Source: JAIESQ01 sp964495375 (GTDB lineage Bacteria; Planctomycetota; Planctomycetia; Pirellulales; JAEUIK01). Taken from it: DNA of 64,000 nt. The DNA lies in contig CAZBWM010000025.1 of assembly GCA_964495375.1 (NCBI GenBank), positions 1 through 64,000 on the forward strand, given 5' to 3'. The notes under the pieces were generated by a model, which saw nothing but the letters and a program-made list of their open reading frames with translations, ran no database searches and was not told the DNA's origin. Position 1 is the first letter of the stretch, and each line of letters begins with the position of its first letter. Below are positions 53,671-63,420 of this stretch, piece by piece. The position numbers and the translations under genes are program-made.

Positions 53671-55563
53671 TTACGGAGTGTCGCGCTGGGACCGCGGCGC
53701 CGGCAATTGCCTTACCTCGTAGAGTTCGCGACGCTTGGCGATTTGACCGGCCAGTCTCTCGTTTCCTTGTGTCTTGGCTACCGCCATCCCGCGATCTGCG
53801 GTTGCAACCGCATCCGCGTAGCGACCGGCCGATGCATAGGCCAGCGCCAAGACGTCCAACACCTTCGCGTTTTGCTGGTTGGTGCCGGTGGCGGCGCTTT
53901 CCGCCAGGCGTACGGCGTGATGCGGCCTGCGCGACGTCAACTCGGCATGCGTGGCCTCGCACAGCGCGAGATCGAGTATCGCCTGTAATTGCTGAGGATG
54001 TCGCTGCCAGAGCAAGCGATAATGATCAAGAGCCTCGCGATCTCCCAAACGCTCGAGCGCCATGGCCAGGTTGCGCCGCGGGTCGTCGTAGTCAGGCCCC
54101 AATTCGACGGCCCGACGAAGCTGCTCGACCGCCGCTGGTAATTCGTTGTTGAGCAGGTAGGCGCTTCCCAGGCAATGCCGCACGAACGAGTTGTCTCCCC
54201 CCACGGCCAGGGCATGCTCGAATAATTCGCGATCGTTGCGCCAATAGGTGACTTGCCACGCGCATAGGGTCGCCAGCAATATTGTCCAAAGGCAGATTCC
54301 CACTCGCAAGGCGATCCGACCTGTTCGCTGCAAACGCACCGACCATCCGGCCAGTCCCCAGGCGATCATCCAGAATACGCCTACCAGAGGCACGTAGGTA
54401 TAGCGATCGGCACGTGCCTGGCGTCCAAACTGCACAACCCCCAGTACTGGCGCCAGGGCAATCAGGTACCAAAGCCAACCCGCTAAAACATCAGGACGAC
54501 GGCGCCGCCAGAAAACGGCCCAGGATGTGATGACGAACAGCAGCAGCGCACTGGCGATCACCGCCGGTTGCCATATTCCGGCCGATTCGTATGCCGAACG
54601 GGGAAAGGGATAGAAACAGGCCAGTGACGTGGGAACCAACGTCTGCCAGAGGTACACCACCGTGGCGACGGTAGCATTGGCGATGCGCCAGGCGATCGGC
54701 CGCGGATCAAGCGATTGCGCAGATTCCTGTGCCCAGAGCGTCGCAAGTGCGACCGCGGCGCTGAGCCAGAACCACGGCAGCTTCTCGAGGACCAGCAAAA
54801 ACACGCAGCGCGCTCGTCCCCACGCGGACTGATCCTTGACGAATCGATCAAGCGGCCAGAAGTCGAGTACCAGGAGCGTGGCCGGCAAGGTCACGATCAT
54901 CGGCTTCGAAAGCAGCCCCAGAACGAACCAGCCGGAAACGCCCAGATAACGCCACCAGCCGGGCCGTGCCGCATACCCGGCATACGACCCCAGTGCGAGC
55001 CACCAGAAAAGCGCGCAAAGCACATCTTTTCGTTCAGAAGCCCAGGCCACGGATTCAACGTGCAACGGATGCACCGCAAATAACGCGGCGACTAGTGCAC
55101 AGCATTCGGTGCGGCAGAGCAAGTCTGCCGCGCGCCCACCCTCGTCACTGCCGATCGAGGGCAATTCCAGCCTTAGGGTCAGCCGCAACAGCGCGCCGAA
55201 GAGTGCGACGACTGCCAGGATATGCAACGCCAGATTGACCAGATGGTGCCCAAGGGCATTGCCGCCGAACAGCCGCCAATCCAAGGCGTGCGAAACCCAG
55301 GTCAGTGGGTGCCAATTGTCGGCATGACGATCGACGATCAGGAAGAGCCATTTACTCGATGAGTACGGCGGTTGGATCAGAGGATTGCCGGTCAAATAGG
55401 CGTGATCGTCGAGGTTTACGAACCCATTGCGCACGACCGGAGCGTAGGCAGCCGCGGTCAGCAGGGCCAGACAGGCACCGAGAAGCAATCGATAGCGGCG
55501 CTCTCCCCCGCGCGCACGGACGGCGTCGCCGTGCGGATCGTTAGATGCGGAATCAACTTGCAT
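53671..55563 (-). CDS. TMTC-like membrane protein with C-terminal TPRs (protein O-mannosyltransferase type)
   Basis: The protein has 630 residues from the ATG at 55563. A TTG three codons upstream is also in frame. The first loop FVNLDDHAYLTGNPLIQPPYSSSKW contains the paired Asp typical of GT-C glycosyltransferases. The WHPLTWVSHALDWRLFG and AALFAVHPLHVESVAWASERKDVL blocks match the DUF1736/TMTC family. Eleven or so hydrophobic segments run to about residue 430. TPR units follow (VEQLRRAVELGPDYDDPRRNLAMALERLGDREALDHY). By family it would transfer a sugar from a lipid donor to exported proteins. Confidence 0.85.
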   Translation of the reverse strand: MQVDSASNDPHGDAVRARGGERRYRLLLGACLALLTAAAYAPVVRNGFVNLDDHAYLTGNPLIQPPYSSSKWLFLIVDRHADNWHPLTWVSHALDWRLFGGNALGHHLVNLALHILAVVALFGALLRLTLRLELPSIGSDEGGRAADLLCRTECCALVAALFAVHPLHVESVAWASERKDVLCALFWWLALGSYAGYAARPGWWRYLGVSGWFVLGLLSKPMIVTLPATLLVLDFWPLDRFVKDQSAWGRARCVFLLVLEKLPWFWLSAAVALATLWAQESAQSLDPRPIAWRIANATVATVVYLWQTLVPTSLACFYPFPRSAYESAGIWQPAVIASALLLFVITSWAVFWRRRRPDVLAGWLWYLIALAPVLGVVQFGRQARADRYTYVPLVGVFWMIAWGLAGWSVRLQRTGRIALRVGICLWTILLATLCAWQVTYWRNDRELFEHALAVGGDNSFVRHCLGSAYLLNNELPAAVEQLRRAVELGPDYDDPRRNLAMALERLGDREALDHYRLLWQRHPQQLQAILDLALCEATHAELTSRRPHHAVRLAESAATGTNQQNAKVLDVLALAYASAGRYADAVATADRGMAVAKTQGNERLAGQIAKRRELYEVRQLPAPRSQRDTP

Positions 55564-55731
55564 GAGTGCCAAATCGACAATGCCAAAGGATGTTTCTCAC
55601 GGTGCCCGAGCCGTTCCGCCGGGCAATTCTCCCTAGTGGCTTGCAGTCGGTCTGACGACAGCTTATACGAGAGTTGCGTCGTTGCCTGTCGCAGCGGCCG
55701 ATTTGCCACACTTTTCGCTACGCGAGACCCC

Positions 55732-56640
55732 ATGCTCAGGCGGATTCCGGCGGAGGTCTACGACCGCGAGTTCTTTTTGAGTCCACACCTTGAAGGCTAC
55801 GACGAGTTTCTCAAGGGGGAACTCAGCGTCGTCAAGGCGCGCCAGCTCGAAATGCTCGACATCGCGCCAGGCACTCGAGTATTGGAAGTTGGTTACGGGC
55901 GTGGTGAGTTGTTGCTGCATTGTGCCCGGCGTGGCGCCGAGGTGACAGGGGTTGATTACGCAGCGGATGCGATCGAGGTTGCCCGCGATACACTGGCCGA
56001 CCATCCCACGGCCGAACTTCGGGTGGCCGACGCCCGCGACTTGCCCTTTGCCGAGAATTCGTTCGACCGGGTGTTTTCGGGTGACGTCATCGAACATATG
56101 TGCTGGGAGGACGGAGTCGCTGCGCTCCGCGAAATGTTTCGTGTCACTCGGCCGGGCGGATATCTGCTGGTGAAAACCACGCCCAATACTGTCTTCGTGC
56201 GCTGGATTTACCCCTGGGGCAAGTGGTTTCTCCGTTGGCTCGACAAAGCGGGCGTGGAGAAACTCGACGCTCAGTTGGAAGTCATGCGCCGCCTGCACGT
56301 GTGCGAGTTCAACTTGTTGAGCTATCGCCGACTGGCGCTGACGGCTGGCTTGCCGCGACCGCAAGTTTGGATCGATCCCGATTTGACGCGCGCCGATCGC
56401 CATCGCTATTCGCAGGCCTTTCGCGATAGCCGCCTGATCCGCCTGGTGCGCCGCTGCGGGCGATTCGGCATTGTGCGATTCTTCATGGGAAATGACTTGT
56501 ACCTCAAAGTCGCCAAGCCGGCCGTCGTCCCGCGTGGCGCTCAGCATTCGCCCGGAGCAGCGACTAGGGCCGTTTCGGCTTCGCCGGCGCCGGCTGTCAT
56601 TAGCCTGGCCGATCAATGCGGTCGGGGCCCCTCGGCATAA
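55732..56640 (+). CDS. SAM-dependent class I methyltransferase
   Basis: The 302-residue protein has SAM motif I VLEVGYGRGELLL, the acidic VTGVDYAADAIEVAR strand, ELRVADARDLPFAENSFDRVFSGDVIEHM and LREMFRVTRPGGYLLVKT. This is a methyltransferase 11/25-like fold. The frame is open upstream, but the ATG at 55732 begins where the family resemblance starts. The methyl acceptor cannot be inferred. It is divergent from the TMTC-like gene, which could point to cell-surface glycan modification. Its 3' end overlaps the convergent membrane gene by 28 bp. Confidence 0.87.
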   Translation: MLRRIPAEVYDREFFLSPHLEGYDEFLKGELSVVKARQLEMLDIAPGTRVLEVGYGRGELLLHCARRGAEVTGVDYAADAIEVARDTLADHPTAELRVADARDLPFAENSFDRVFSGDVIEHMCWEDGVAALREMFRVTRPGGYLLVKTTPNTVFVRWIYPWGKWFLRWLDKAGVEKLDAQLEVMRRLHVCEFNLLSYRRLALTAGLPRPQVWIDPDLTRADRHRYSQAFRDSRLIRLVRRCGRFGIVRFFMGNDLYLKVAKPAVVPRGAQHSPGAATRAVSASPAPAVISLADQCGRGPSA

Positions 56641-58847
56641 CTCCAGTGTCGAATCGCCGGCAAGCGAGGATCGTCGAGCGAGCTATCAAACGTTTCGACT
56701 CCCAGCTTGCGCCACTTGCTTAGGCCTTCGACTTCGATCGATTCGGGAGTGACCGTCAACCGATCGAGCGCCGCCCAGGCGACAACCATTGCCGATAGTC
56801 GGGCACGCGAGCGCCACAGGCGCCGCGGGTGAAACATGGATGCGAAGCGCTCGTCGGTGATTGGCACCGGGCAGATCAACAACTCGTGGAACTGGCCATC
56901 GAGTGGCAAGCAGCCCGTCCACTTGGCGGTTGTCCCGTCGTCGAAGACGAAGCCCAGCACGAGTCGCCCTGGCTTGCCGATTCCAAATGTGGACGTCGGC
57001 GCGGTGCGCACACGCAGCTCGTATAAGTCGGTTGCGCGGCAGTCACCCCGCTCCAGCGGCAACACCAGGCGGTCTCGTTCAGCAGGCTTGAGCGTGAGGT
57101 TGGATGTGCCGATCGTAATCGGTTCGACCTGCCAGCGCGGCGACACCGATGCTCGGCGCTCCAAGAAAGCGAAGCCGCCGACCGGATCGCCACCGGGCGC
57201 GAGCTCAAAGTTTTCCAACAAATAGCGAAACAGCCCGGGTGTACGAAGCATCGGGGGCACGAGCTCATCGGCCGCAACGGCGCTCAGCAGCAACACCACG
57301 AGATCAGGGGTACGCTCGACACACCCAATAGCTTTGGCGTCGAGCAACGAGGTAGTCTGACCAGCCGGTTCGAGGAAGTAGAAGTGGTTCTGCTTTCCGG
57401 CCAGCAAGCCGATCTCACTACCGTAAGGCCAGACTACCAGATTACGCTCCGGCCGCTCTTTCGCTGCCAGCAAAGCCCGAGCCAGAATTGGGTCTTCGAC
57501 TACGATCCGCGCCGGCGTGACGTTCGTCGCAGAAATGGCGAATAATCGATCGAGCCAGCCGCGTTGGAACGAACTAGTCGTCACCCAGGGGGCGAGTGTC
57601 AGGGAAATCCAAGCCGTAAGTGCCAGCCCTCGTACCTGGCGCGTGCGCTGCGAGTGCGGCCCAAGTTGTGCGATTGACTCACGGCCGAGCCCACGTGCCC
57701 ACCAACAACATGGCAAGTAACAAGTGTAAACGAACAGGCTCGGTGCAAGCGCCCTCCAGATATGCCAAATGTCAGAGCGCGTGAGCGCATCGCGCACACA
57801 CACCAGCCCGAAGAGGATTCCCCCGATGGCGGCTACCGCGGTTGCGGCACCCGTTGACGTAGCGGCAGCGATTTTGGCTTCATCATTTGAGCTGGCACAG
57901 GCTCGGCGAATGTCGCGCATCATTAGCGGCAGGCTGAGACTCGCCGCCACAAAGGGGAGCAGCAATAGCGACAACTCGTTGTCGACTCCCCCGAACGACC
58001 AGAACGTTGGATAGCCACTTGCCAGCGCCAACGTATCAATGAAGGCCCGCCGCGCCGGCCCCAAAGCAAGCGTTGCCGCCAGGTACATCACGGCCCCGCC
58101 GACGCCACAAGTTGCGGCATTTAAGGCTGCGCGACGCAGCCCAACGGCCGCAGCCGACTTCAGTCGCCAGGTGCAAAGCAAAACGAATGCGCACGTGGTT
58201 AACTGCGCGAGCAATGCGACCAGCCCAAATTCGAACGAATAGAGCGTCAATCCACCCGGCGCCAGAAACCACAAGGCCAGTCCGGCGAACCGATCGAGGC
58301 GCGCTCGACGGGATTGGCCCCTGCCGGCGTCCGCATTTACTTTGCCTTCATCGCGCGATGCTCCATTCGCCCATAGCCAGGCGCCACCGGCGACGACGAC
58401 CAGGCCCATCATTGGTTTGAAGCTGACGCCGTGAAAGTCGACAGGGGCCGCCAGTACGATGCTCCAGGCGATGAACGCCCCGTATCGCAGGGCACGTGGC
58501 GCGCCAGTTCCTCGCAGCAAGAGCGCCAATCCGCCGACAACCAGCGTCGCCTCGACGACGCCAAACCATCGGAGTAGCGATGGCATGCCGCCGGACGGCA
58601 GGATTAGGCCCAAGGCATTGAAAACCTGGTAGAGAACACCGTAGCTGCAGATCCGCTGCCAGCCGACAAATTCCCCCTGCGTGAGCAGCACAGGCAAGGC
58701 CAGGTGCCACGAGTTGTCGAACAGCGCGCGCGATGTGATGATTTGCTCAGGGCGGTACCAACCAAGCGGCAGCGTCAGCAAAACCACGATGGCCAGAGGC
58801 ACGAGCGCGAGTAGTCCGAGCAAGGGGCGCTTCAAGAACGGTCTCAC
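56613..58847 (-). CDS. Large polytopic membrane protein, function unknown
   Basis: The 744-residue protein starts at a GTG. It has an N-terminal helix (LLGLLALVPLAIVVLLTLPL), about ten further hydrophobic segments to residue 430, and then a soluble beta-rich domain of about 300 residues ending in a long hydrophilic stretch. The central phrase NLVVWPYGSEIGLLAGKQNHFYFLEPA resembles the end of membrane-bound glycosyltransferases with a C-terminal lumenal domain, but I cannot assign a family. It lies with other membrane proteins and a methyltransferase, so a role in envelope glycan assembly is plausible but unproven. Confidence 0.72.
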   Translation of the reverse strand: MRPFLKRPLLGLLALVPLAIVVLLTLPLGWYRPEQIITSRALFDNSWHLALPVLLTQGEFVGWQRICSYGVLYQVFNALGLILPSGGMPSLLRWFGVVEATLVVGGLALLLRGTGAPRALRYGAFIAWSIVLAAPVDFHGVSFKPMMGLVVVAGGAWLWANGASRDEGKVNADAGRGQSRRARLDRFAGLALWFLAPGGLTLYSFEFGLVALLAQLTTCAFVLLCTWRLKSAAAVGLRRAALNAATCGVGGAVMYLAATLALGPARRAFIDTLALASGYPTFWSFGGVDNELSLLLLPFVAASLSLPLMMRDIRRACASSNDEAKIAAATSTGAATAVAAIGGILFGLVCVRDALTRSDIWHIWRALAPSLFVYTCYLPCCWWARGLGRESIAQLGPHSQRTRQVRGLALTAWISLTLAPWVTTSSFQRGWLDRLFAISATNVTPARIVVEDPILARALLAAKERPERNLVVWPYGSEIGLLAGKQNHFYFLEPAGQTTSLLDAKAIGCVERTPDLVVLLLSAVAADELVPPMLRTPGLFRYLLENFELAPGGDPVGGFAFLERRASVSPRWQVEPITIGTSNLTLKPAERDRLVLPLERGDCRATDLYELRVRTAPTSTFGIGKPGRLVLGFVFDDGTTAKWTGCLPLDGQFHELLICPVPITDERFASMFHPRRLWRSRARLSAMVVAWAALDRLTVTPESIEVEGLSKWRKLGVETFDSSLDDPRLPAIRHWSYAEGPRPH

Positions 58848-59155
58848 TCACACAATCATCGGGCGACGGTAGAAATTGCCCTGCCACAAAGCTTTGCATT
58901 GCAGACGAACGTACTTTTTTAGAGTAACCGCTGAGCATGGGGCTGGCCATTGCCAGCCCCCCCTGGGTCGAACGGCCCACAAAACGACGCTGCCAACTGC
59001 TCCGGCTGCCTAATTCGGGAGCGGCGCTGCCCTTCCGCCGGGCAATCCGGTCGCTGGCGATTGGCAGCCGAACCTCCAAATTACCGTAGAACACGCCGCC
59101 ATTCGACGGTTGACGAGTCTCCGATCTTAGCGGCACGCCGATTGCTGCCACAGTT
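58848..59155. other. Divergent intergenic region before the desaturase gene
   Basis: This 308-bp gap lies between the divergent membrane-protein and desaturase genes. I see no supported gene, tRNA or repeat copy. It probably carries both promoters. Confidence 0.4.
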
Positions 59156-60196
59156 GTGCATTTTATTGCCGATGCCGCACAGGCCAGCCTGAGGTCTGAA
59201 ACTCGCCTCACTCCGAACGAGCCCGCCGTGATCGCGAAAAACTGCGATGCCGCCACCGAGATCAGCAACGACGCGGAGATTCTCCAATTGCCTGGCCGGC
59301 AGGTGCTTGAGATTCGCGCGGTGCGCGAGCTCAGCCAGCGGTCGGACGCCTGGGGTTTGTCACGCGCCGCGGCCCATTTGGCCTGCCTAGTCGGCGGCGG
59401 TTATCTGGTCTGGCGCTCGCACGGTAGCTGGCTAATGTGGCCGGCGATGTTCCTACTCGGCGCTACGATCGTCACGATGTTCGCCCCTATGCACGAGTGC
59501 GTGCATAAAACCGCCTTCCGGTCGAAGTGGTTGAACGAAACCGTCGGCTGGCTCGCCGGCGCGCTCTGCTTCTACAACTTCACGTACTATCGCCGCTACC
59601 ACACCTGGCACCACCGCTATACCCAGGATCCCGAGCGCGACCCGGAGCTATCGAGCCCCAAAGCTGTCGGCCTGCTCGGCTACTTGTGGCAAATCAGCGG
59701 CATTCCCTTTTGGATCAACAAGCCGCGTGAGCTCTCCATGTTGGCTGCCGGCCAGACCGAGCAGTTTGCCTTTATCGCCCCCTCGGCGCGGCGCGGCATC
59801 GTTTGGTCGGCCAGGGCACAACTCACCCTGTATATCGCCCTGCTTGCCGGATCGATCGCCTTGCGTTCTCCGTTGTTGCTCTGGTACTGGTTGCTGCCGG
59901 CGATTCTCGCGCAACCGCTGCTGCGAGCACTCTTGATTGTCGAGCATACCGGTTGCAGCGACGACACGAACGGGCTGACGAACACCCGCACCACGCTGGC
60001 CAGTTTTCCGATTCGGTTGTTGATGTGGAACATGCCCTACCACGCCGAACACCACTTGTATCCTTCGATTCCATTTTTCGGTCTGCCGCGCGCCCACGTC
60101 GCGATTCGCCGGCAGCTCGCACACATCGCGCCGAATTATCCGGCCGCCAATCGCGAAGTGGTCCGCGGCTTGATGGTGCCTCCAGAGAAACCGTAG
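59156..60196 (+). CDS. Membrane fatty acid desaturase/hydroxylase-like protein
   Basis: The protein has 346 residues from a GTG at 59156. A GTG at 59228 is an alternative. The three histidine clusters of di-iron desaturases are present: HECVH (113-117), HTWHH (149-153) and HAEHH (296-300, in NMPYHAEHHLYPSIPFF). Hydrophobic pairs separate the clusters. The enzyme should introduce a double bond or hydroxyl into a lipid acyl chain or carotenoid at the inner membrane, using O2 and an electron donor. It is followed by a MetX-like gene 77 bp downstream. Confidence 0.9.
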   Translation: MHFIADAAQASLRSETRLTPNEPAVIAKNCDAATEISNDAEILQLPGRQVLEIRAVRELSQRSDAWGLSRAAAHLACLVGGGYLVWRSHGSWLMWPAMFLLGATIVTMFAPMHECVHKTAFRSKWLNETVGWLAGALCFYNFTYYRRYHTWHHRYTQDPERDPELSSPKAVGLLGYLWQISGIPFWINKPRELSMLAAGQTEQFAFIAPSARRGIVWSARAQLTLYIALLAGSIALRSPLLLWYWLLPAILAQPLLRALLIVEHTGCSDDTNGLTNTRTTLASFPIRLLMWNMPYHAEHHLYPSIPFFGLPRAHVAIRRQLAHIAPNYPAANREVVRGLMVPPEKP

Positions 60197-60273
60197 CAGC
60201 GCGAGCGTGCAGTTCGGAGCAAGAAGGTTTCGAGTCGCGGAATACCGATGCCAGTTTTCACGGGGCGCGCAGC

Positions 60274-61293
60274 GTGTCACAGCAAGCCGTTGAATTCGAG
60301 AACTTCTCGCTCCAGCGTGGTGATGTGTTGCCGCGCGTGCGGCTCGTCTTCAAAACGTTTGGCACGCTCAACGCCGATCGCTCGAACGCAATTCTTTATC
60401 CCACGTCGTTCGGGGCCACTCACGCGGACATCGAATGGCTGGTCGGGCGGAACCGCATTCTCGACGATTCGCGCTATTTTATCGTGATCGTCAACATGTT
60501 TGGCAATGGACTGTCGACATCTCCCAGCAACCTTCTCGATACGCCGCTTGCTGGTCGCTTCGATCTCTTCACACACGTCGACAACGTGCGGGCTCAGCAG
60601 CAAATGCTCGCCAGCGTATTTGGCATTGAACGGTTGTGCCTGGTCTACGGCTGGTCGATGGGGGCCCAGCAAGCCTTGCACTGGGGCGCAATCTATCCCG
60701 ACCGCGTCGAGCGCATCGCCGCGATTTGCGGTTCGGCCAAGACATCCCCTCACAACATCGTGTTTCTCGAAGGACTGAAAGCGGCGCTGCTCGCTGATCC
60801 GGCCTGGAACGGCCAGCGATTCACGGCAAAGCCCGAGCGCGGGCTGCGCGCGTTCGGACGTGTCTACGCCGGCTGGGCGCTGTCGCAGTCGTTTTATCGC
60901 CGGCAGCTTCATCTGGAACTCGGCTACACCTCGCTGGAAGACTTTCTAGTGCGCGACTGGGAGGCGAGCTTCCTGCGGCGCGACGCCGGCAACTTGCTCT
61001 CGATGCTCGAGACCTGGCAGCGCTCCGATATTAGCGACAACGACATCCACCGCGGCGACCTGGCCGCGGCGCTCGGCGCCATTCGCGCCCGCACGCTCAT
61101 CATGCCGGGAGACCACGATCTGTATTTCACGACTGCCGACAGCCAGCGTGAAGCCGAGCAAATTCCCCACGCCTGCTTTCAGCCGATCCCGTCGGTCTGG
61201 GGGCATCGCGCCGGCAACCCCGCCAAAAACCCTGCCGACGAACGTTTCATCGCCGTTCAAATTCGGCAACTTCTCGACGAGCCAAGACCATGA
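60274..61293 (+). CDS. MetX-like alpha/beta-hydrolase-fold protein
   Basis: The protein has 339 residues from a GTG. It has the homoserine O-acetyltransferase fold: RLVFKTFGTLNADRSNAILYPTSFGA, the nucleophile Ser128 in GWSMGAQQALHWG, then MPGDHDLYF with the acid and WGHRAGNP with the histidine. The FDLFTHVDNVRAQQQML helix is typical. Enzymes of this class acylate or hydrolyse small metabolites. True MetX is longer at the N-terminus, and the genes around it are not methionine genes. The ATGA overlap with the downstream glutamine-synthetase-like gene suggests a shared pathway. Confidence 0.85.
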   Translation: MSQQAVEFENFSLQRGDVLPRVRLVFKTFGTLNADRSNAILYPTSFGATHADIEWLVGRNRILDDSRYFIVIVNMFGNGLSTSPSNLLDTPLAGRFDLFTHVDNVRAQQQMLASVFGIERLCLVYGWSMGAQQALHWGAIYPDRVERIAAICGSAKTSPHNIVFLEGLKAALLADPAWNGQRFTAKPERGLRAFGRVYAGWALSQSFYRRQLHLELGYTSLEDFLVRDWEASFLRRDAGNLLSMLETWQRSDISDNDIHRGDLAAALGAIRARTLIMPGDHDLYFTTADSQREAEQIPHACFQPIPSVWGHRAGNPAKNPADERFIAVQIRQLLDEPRP

Positions 61294-62669
61294 AAACCGA
61301 TCTCGCCAGCATCAATCACGACATCGACGAGGTAGCAGCCGATACCTTGTCCGCCGAGCCGGCACCACTCGATCTCGCTGCGTTTGCCGCCGCGCGCGGC
61401 GTGAAGCATTTTCTCGTTTCCTTCTCCGATTTGCTGGGGACCATGCGCGCGAAGCTCGTCCCCGCGCATGCCATCGTCGACACCTGCCGTTCGGGTGCCG
61501 GGTTCGCCGGCTTCGCCACCTGGCTCGACATGACGCCAGCCGATCCTGATATGTTTGCTTTTCCCGATCCCAGTACTGCCGTGCAACTTCCCTGGAAGCC
61601 CGAGGTGGCGTGGGTCGCAGCCGACTTATGGATGAATGATTCCCCGGTGGCGCAAGCGCCGCGACAGGTGCTCAAGAACACGTTGGCTCGGGCACGCGAG
61701 CTGGGATATGAACTGTGCACGGGCGTCGAGTGTGAGTTCTTCGTCCTATCGTCCGAAGTATTGGAGCTGGCCGATCGGCAGGATCGCCAGCTCAAGCCCT
61801 GCTACGACCAGCGGGCACTCATGCGCCGCTACGACCTGGTGGCCGAAATCGCCGACTGCATGCACCAGCTCGGCTGGAATCCCTATCAAACCGATCACGA
61901 AGACGCCAACGGGCAGTTCGAAATGAACTGGCAATATGCCGATGCCCTGACCACTGCCGATCGGCAAACCTTTTTCCGCTACATGGTCAAAACGCTGGCC
62001 GAACAGCGCGGGCTGCGGGCGACCTTCATGCCGAAGCCATTCTCCAACCTGACAGGCAACGGTTGCCACATCCATCTCTCGCTGTGGGACCGAGACAACG
62101 AACAAAACCATTTCGACGACCCCCGCGGCGAACTTGGTCTGTCCCCGCTGGCATACTCGTTTCTTGCCGGCATCTTGCACAGCGCGCCTGCGCTCTGTGC
62201 GATCACGAATCCGACGGTCAACTCGTACCGGCGCATTAGCGCATCGAGCACCACGTCGGGAGCGACCTGGTCCCCCAATACGATCAGCTACACCGGTAAC
62301 AATCGCACGCACATGGTCCGCATTCCCGGCGCGGGGCGATTCGAAGTGCGGCTCCCCGACGGCGCGGCCAATCCCTACCTGCTGCCCGCCGCGCTGCTGG
62401 CGGCGGGGCTCGAAGGCGTCGCGCAGTCGCGCCATCCCGGCCCGCGGAACGACACAAACATGTACGCCAGTGGCAGCGCAAACGGCACGGCGCCACACCT
62501 GCCCGACAATTTGCTCGATGCCCTGCGCGCGTTCGCAGCATCGACCGTGCTGTGCGAGGCTCTCGGCGAAGAGTTTGCAAATTCCTACCTGAAGCTTCAA
62601 AATGAGCAGTGGCGTTCCTACAGTTCGCAGGTTTCGGCCTGGGAATTGGAGCACACGCTCGACTGTTGA
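61290..62669 (+). CDS. glnT: Type III glutamine synthetase-like gamma-glutamyl ligase
   Basis: The 459-residue protein starts in an ATGA overlap with the MetX-like gene. Motifs of the glutamine synthetase fold are present: VECEFFVL (metal-binding Glu), NPYQTDHEDANGQFEMNW, TFMPKPFSNLTGNGCHIHLSLWD and RTHMVRIPGAGRFEVRLPDGAANPY. Members of this type III/GlnT group ligate ammonia or an amine to glutamate or a related acid. The acceptor could differ from ammonia (for example methylamine or a polyamine), and the operon partner hints at a specialised pathway. Confidence 0.85.
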   Translation: MKTDLASINHDIDEVAADTLSAEPAPLDLAAFAAARGVKHFLVSFSDLLGTMRAKLVPAHAIVDTCRSGAGFAGFATWLDMTPADPDMFAFPDPSTAVQLPWKPEVAWVAADLWMNDSPVAQAPRQVLKNTLARARELGYELCTGVECEFFVLSSEVLELADRQDRQLKPCYDQRALMRRYDLVAEIADCMHQLGWNPYQTDHEDANGQFEMNWQYADALTTADRQTFFRYMVKTLAEQRGLRATFMPKPFSNLTGNGCHIHLSLWDRDNEQNHFDDPRGELGLSPLAYSFLAGILHSAPALCAITNPTVNSYRRISASSTTSGATWSPNTISYTGNNRTHMVRIPGAGRFEVRLPDGAANPYLLPAALLAAGLEGVAQSRHPGPRNDTNMYASGSANGTAPHLPDNLLDALRAFAASTVLCEALGEEFANSYLKLQNEQWRSYSSQVSAWELEHTLDC

Positions 62670-62739
62670 GGCCGATTACTTGCTGCGCAGGGCTCGCACT
62701 CGATCGGCTGGTTATGCTGCCAACCTGCTTGTGCGAATC

Positions 62740-63420
62740 ATGACAACTTCCTGGCGACGCGAAGCTCCCCTCATCGCATTGATCGCGAGTATGTTTGTTG
62801 CTGCGGCCGCGCTGTGGCCCTCTGCGCCGGCGCGCATGCCAGTCCACTGGAACATCGCCGGCCAAGTCGATCGCTATGGCGGCAAAGTCGAGGGACTGCT
62901 CGGCTTGCCGCTGGTGATGTTAGGGCTGTACGTCATGTTTCTAGTGTTGCCGCTGATCGATCCCAAGCGGTCAAACTACGCCAGCTTCGCCGCCGCTTAT
63001 GACACGCTCCGCTGGGCGACGCTCGTGATTCTGGCCGCCGTCTACGTGGCCATCCTGCTGACAAGCTTCGGACATCCGGTCGATATCGGCTTCGTCGTGC
63101 CGGTCGGTGTCGGGCTGTTGTTCTGTCTGATCGGCAACCTGATGAGCAAGTTCCGACAGAACTGGTTCGTCGGCGTCCGCACACCCTGGACGTTGTCGAG
63201 CCGTGAGTCGTGGGATAAGACTAATTGTCTCGGCGGGCGAATGTTCTTCGCCACGGGCGTCGTGTTGTTCGCGCTGGCGCTCGTCCACACCTGGTGGATG
63301 GTTGCGTTACTTGGCGTCATGATCGTCTCGATGATCGTCTGGCTGCCGACTTACTCCTACCTGGTTTGGCGGCGCGATCCCGAGCGTGGCGCATCCCAGG
63401 ATGGTGCGGCGAAGGCATGA
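62740..63420 (+). CDS. SdpI/DUF1648-like membrane protein
   Basis: The 226-residue protein starts at the ATG at 62740, although the frame is open further upstream. The N-terminal DUF1648 signature is ARMPVHWNIAGQVDRYGGKV between the first two helices. The SdpI-type end reads IGNLMSKFRQNWFVGVRTPWTLSSRESWDKTN followed by two helices. In Bacillus SdpI gives immunity and signals toxin presence. No toxin gene is seen here, and most bacterial homologues are of unknown role. It overlaps the next gene by four bases (ATGA). Confidence 0.85.
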   Translation: MTTSWRREAPLIALIASMFVAAAALWPSAPARMPVHWNIAGQVDRYGGKVEGLLGLPLVMLGLYVMFLVLPLIDPKRSNYASFAAAYDTLRWATLVILAAVYVAILLTSFGHPVDIGFVVPVGVGLLFCLIGNLMSKFRQNWFVGVRTPWTLSSRESWDKTNCLGGRMFFATGVVLFALALVHTWWMVALLGVMIVSMIVWLPTYSYLVWRRDPERGASQDGAAKA

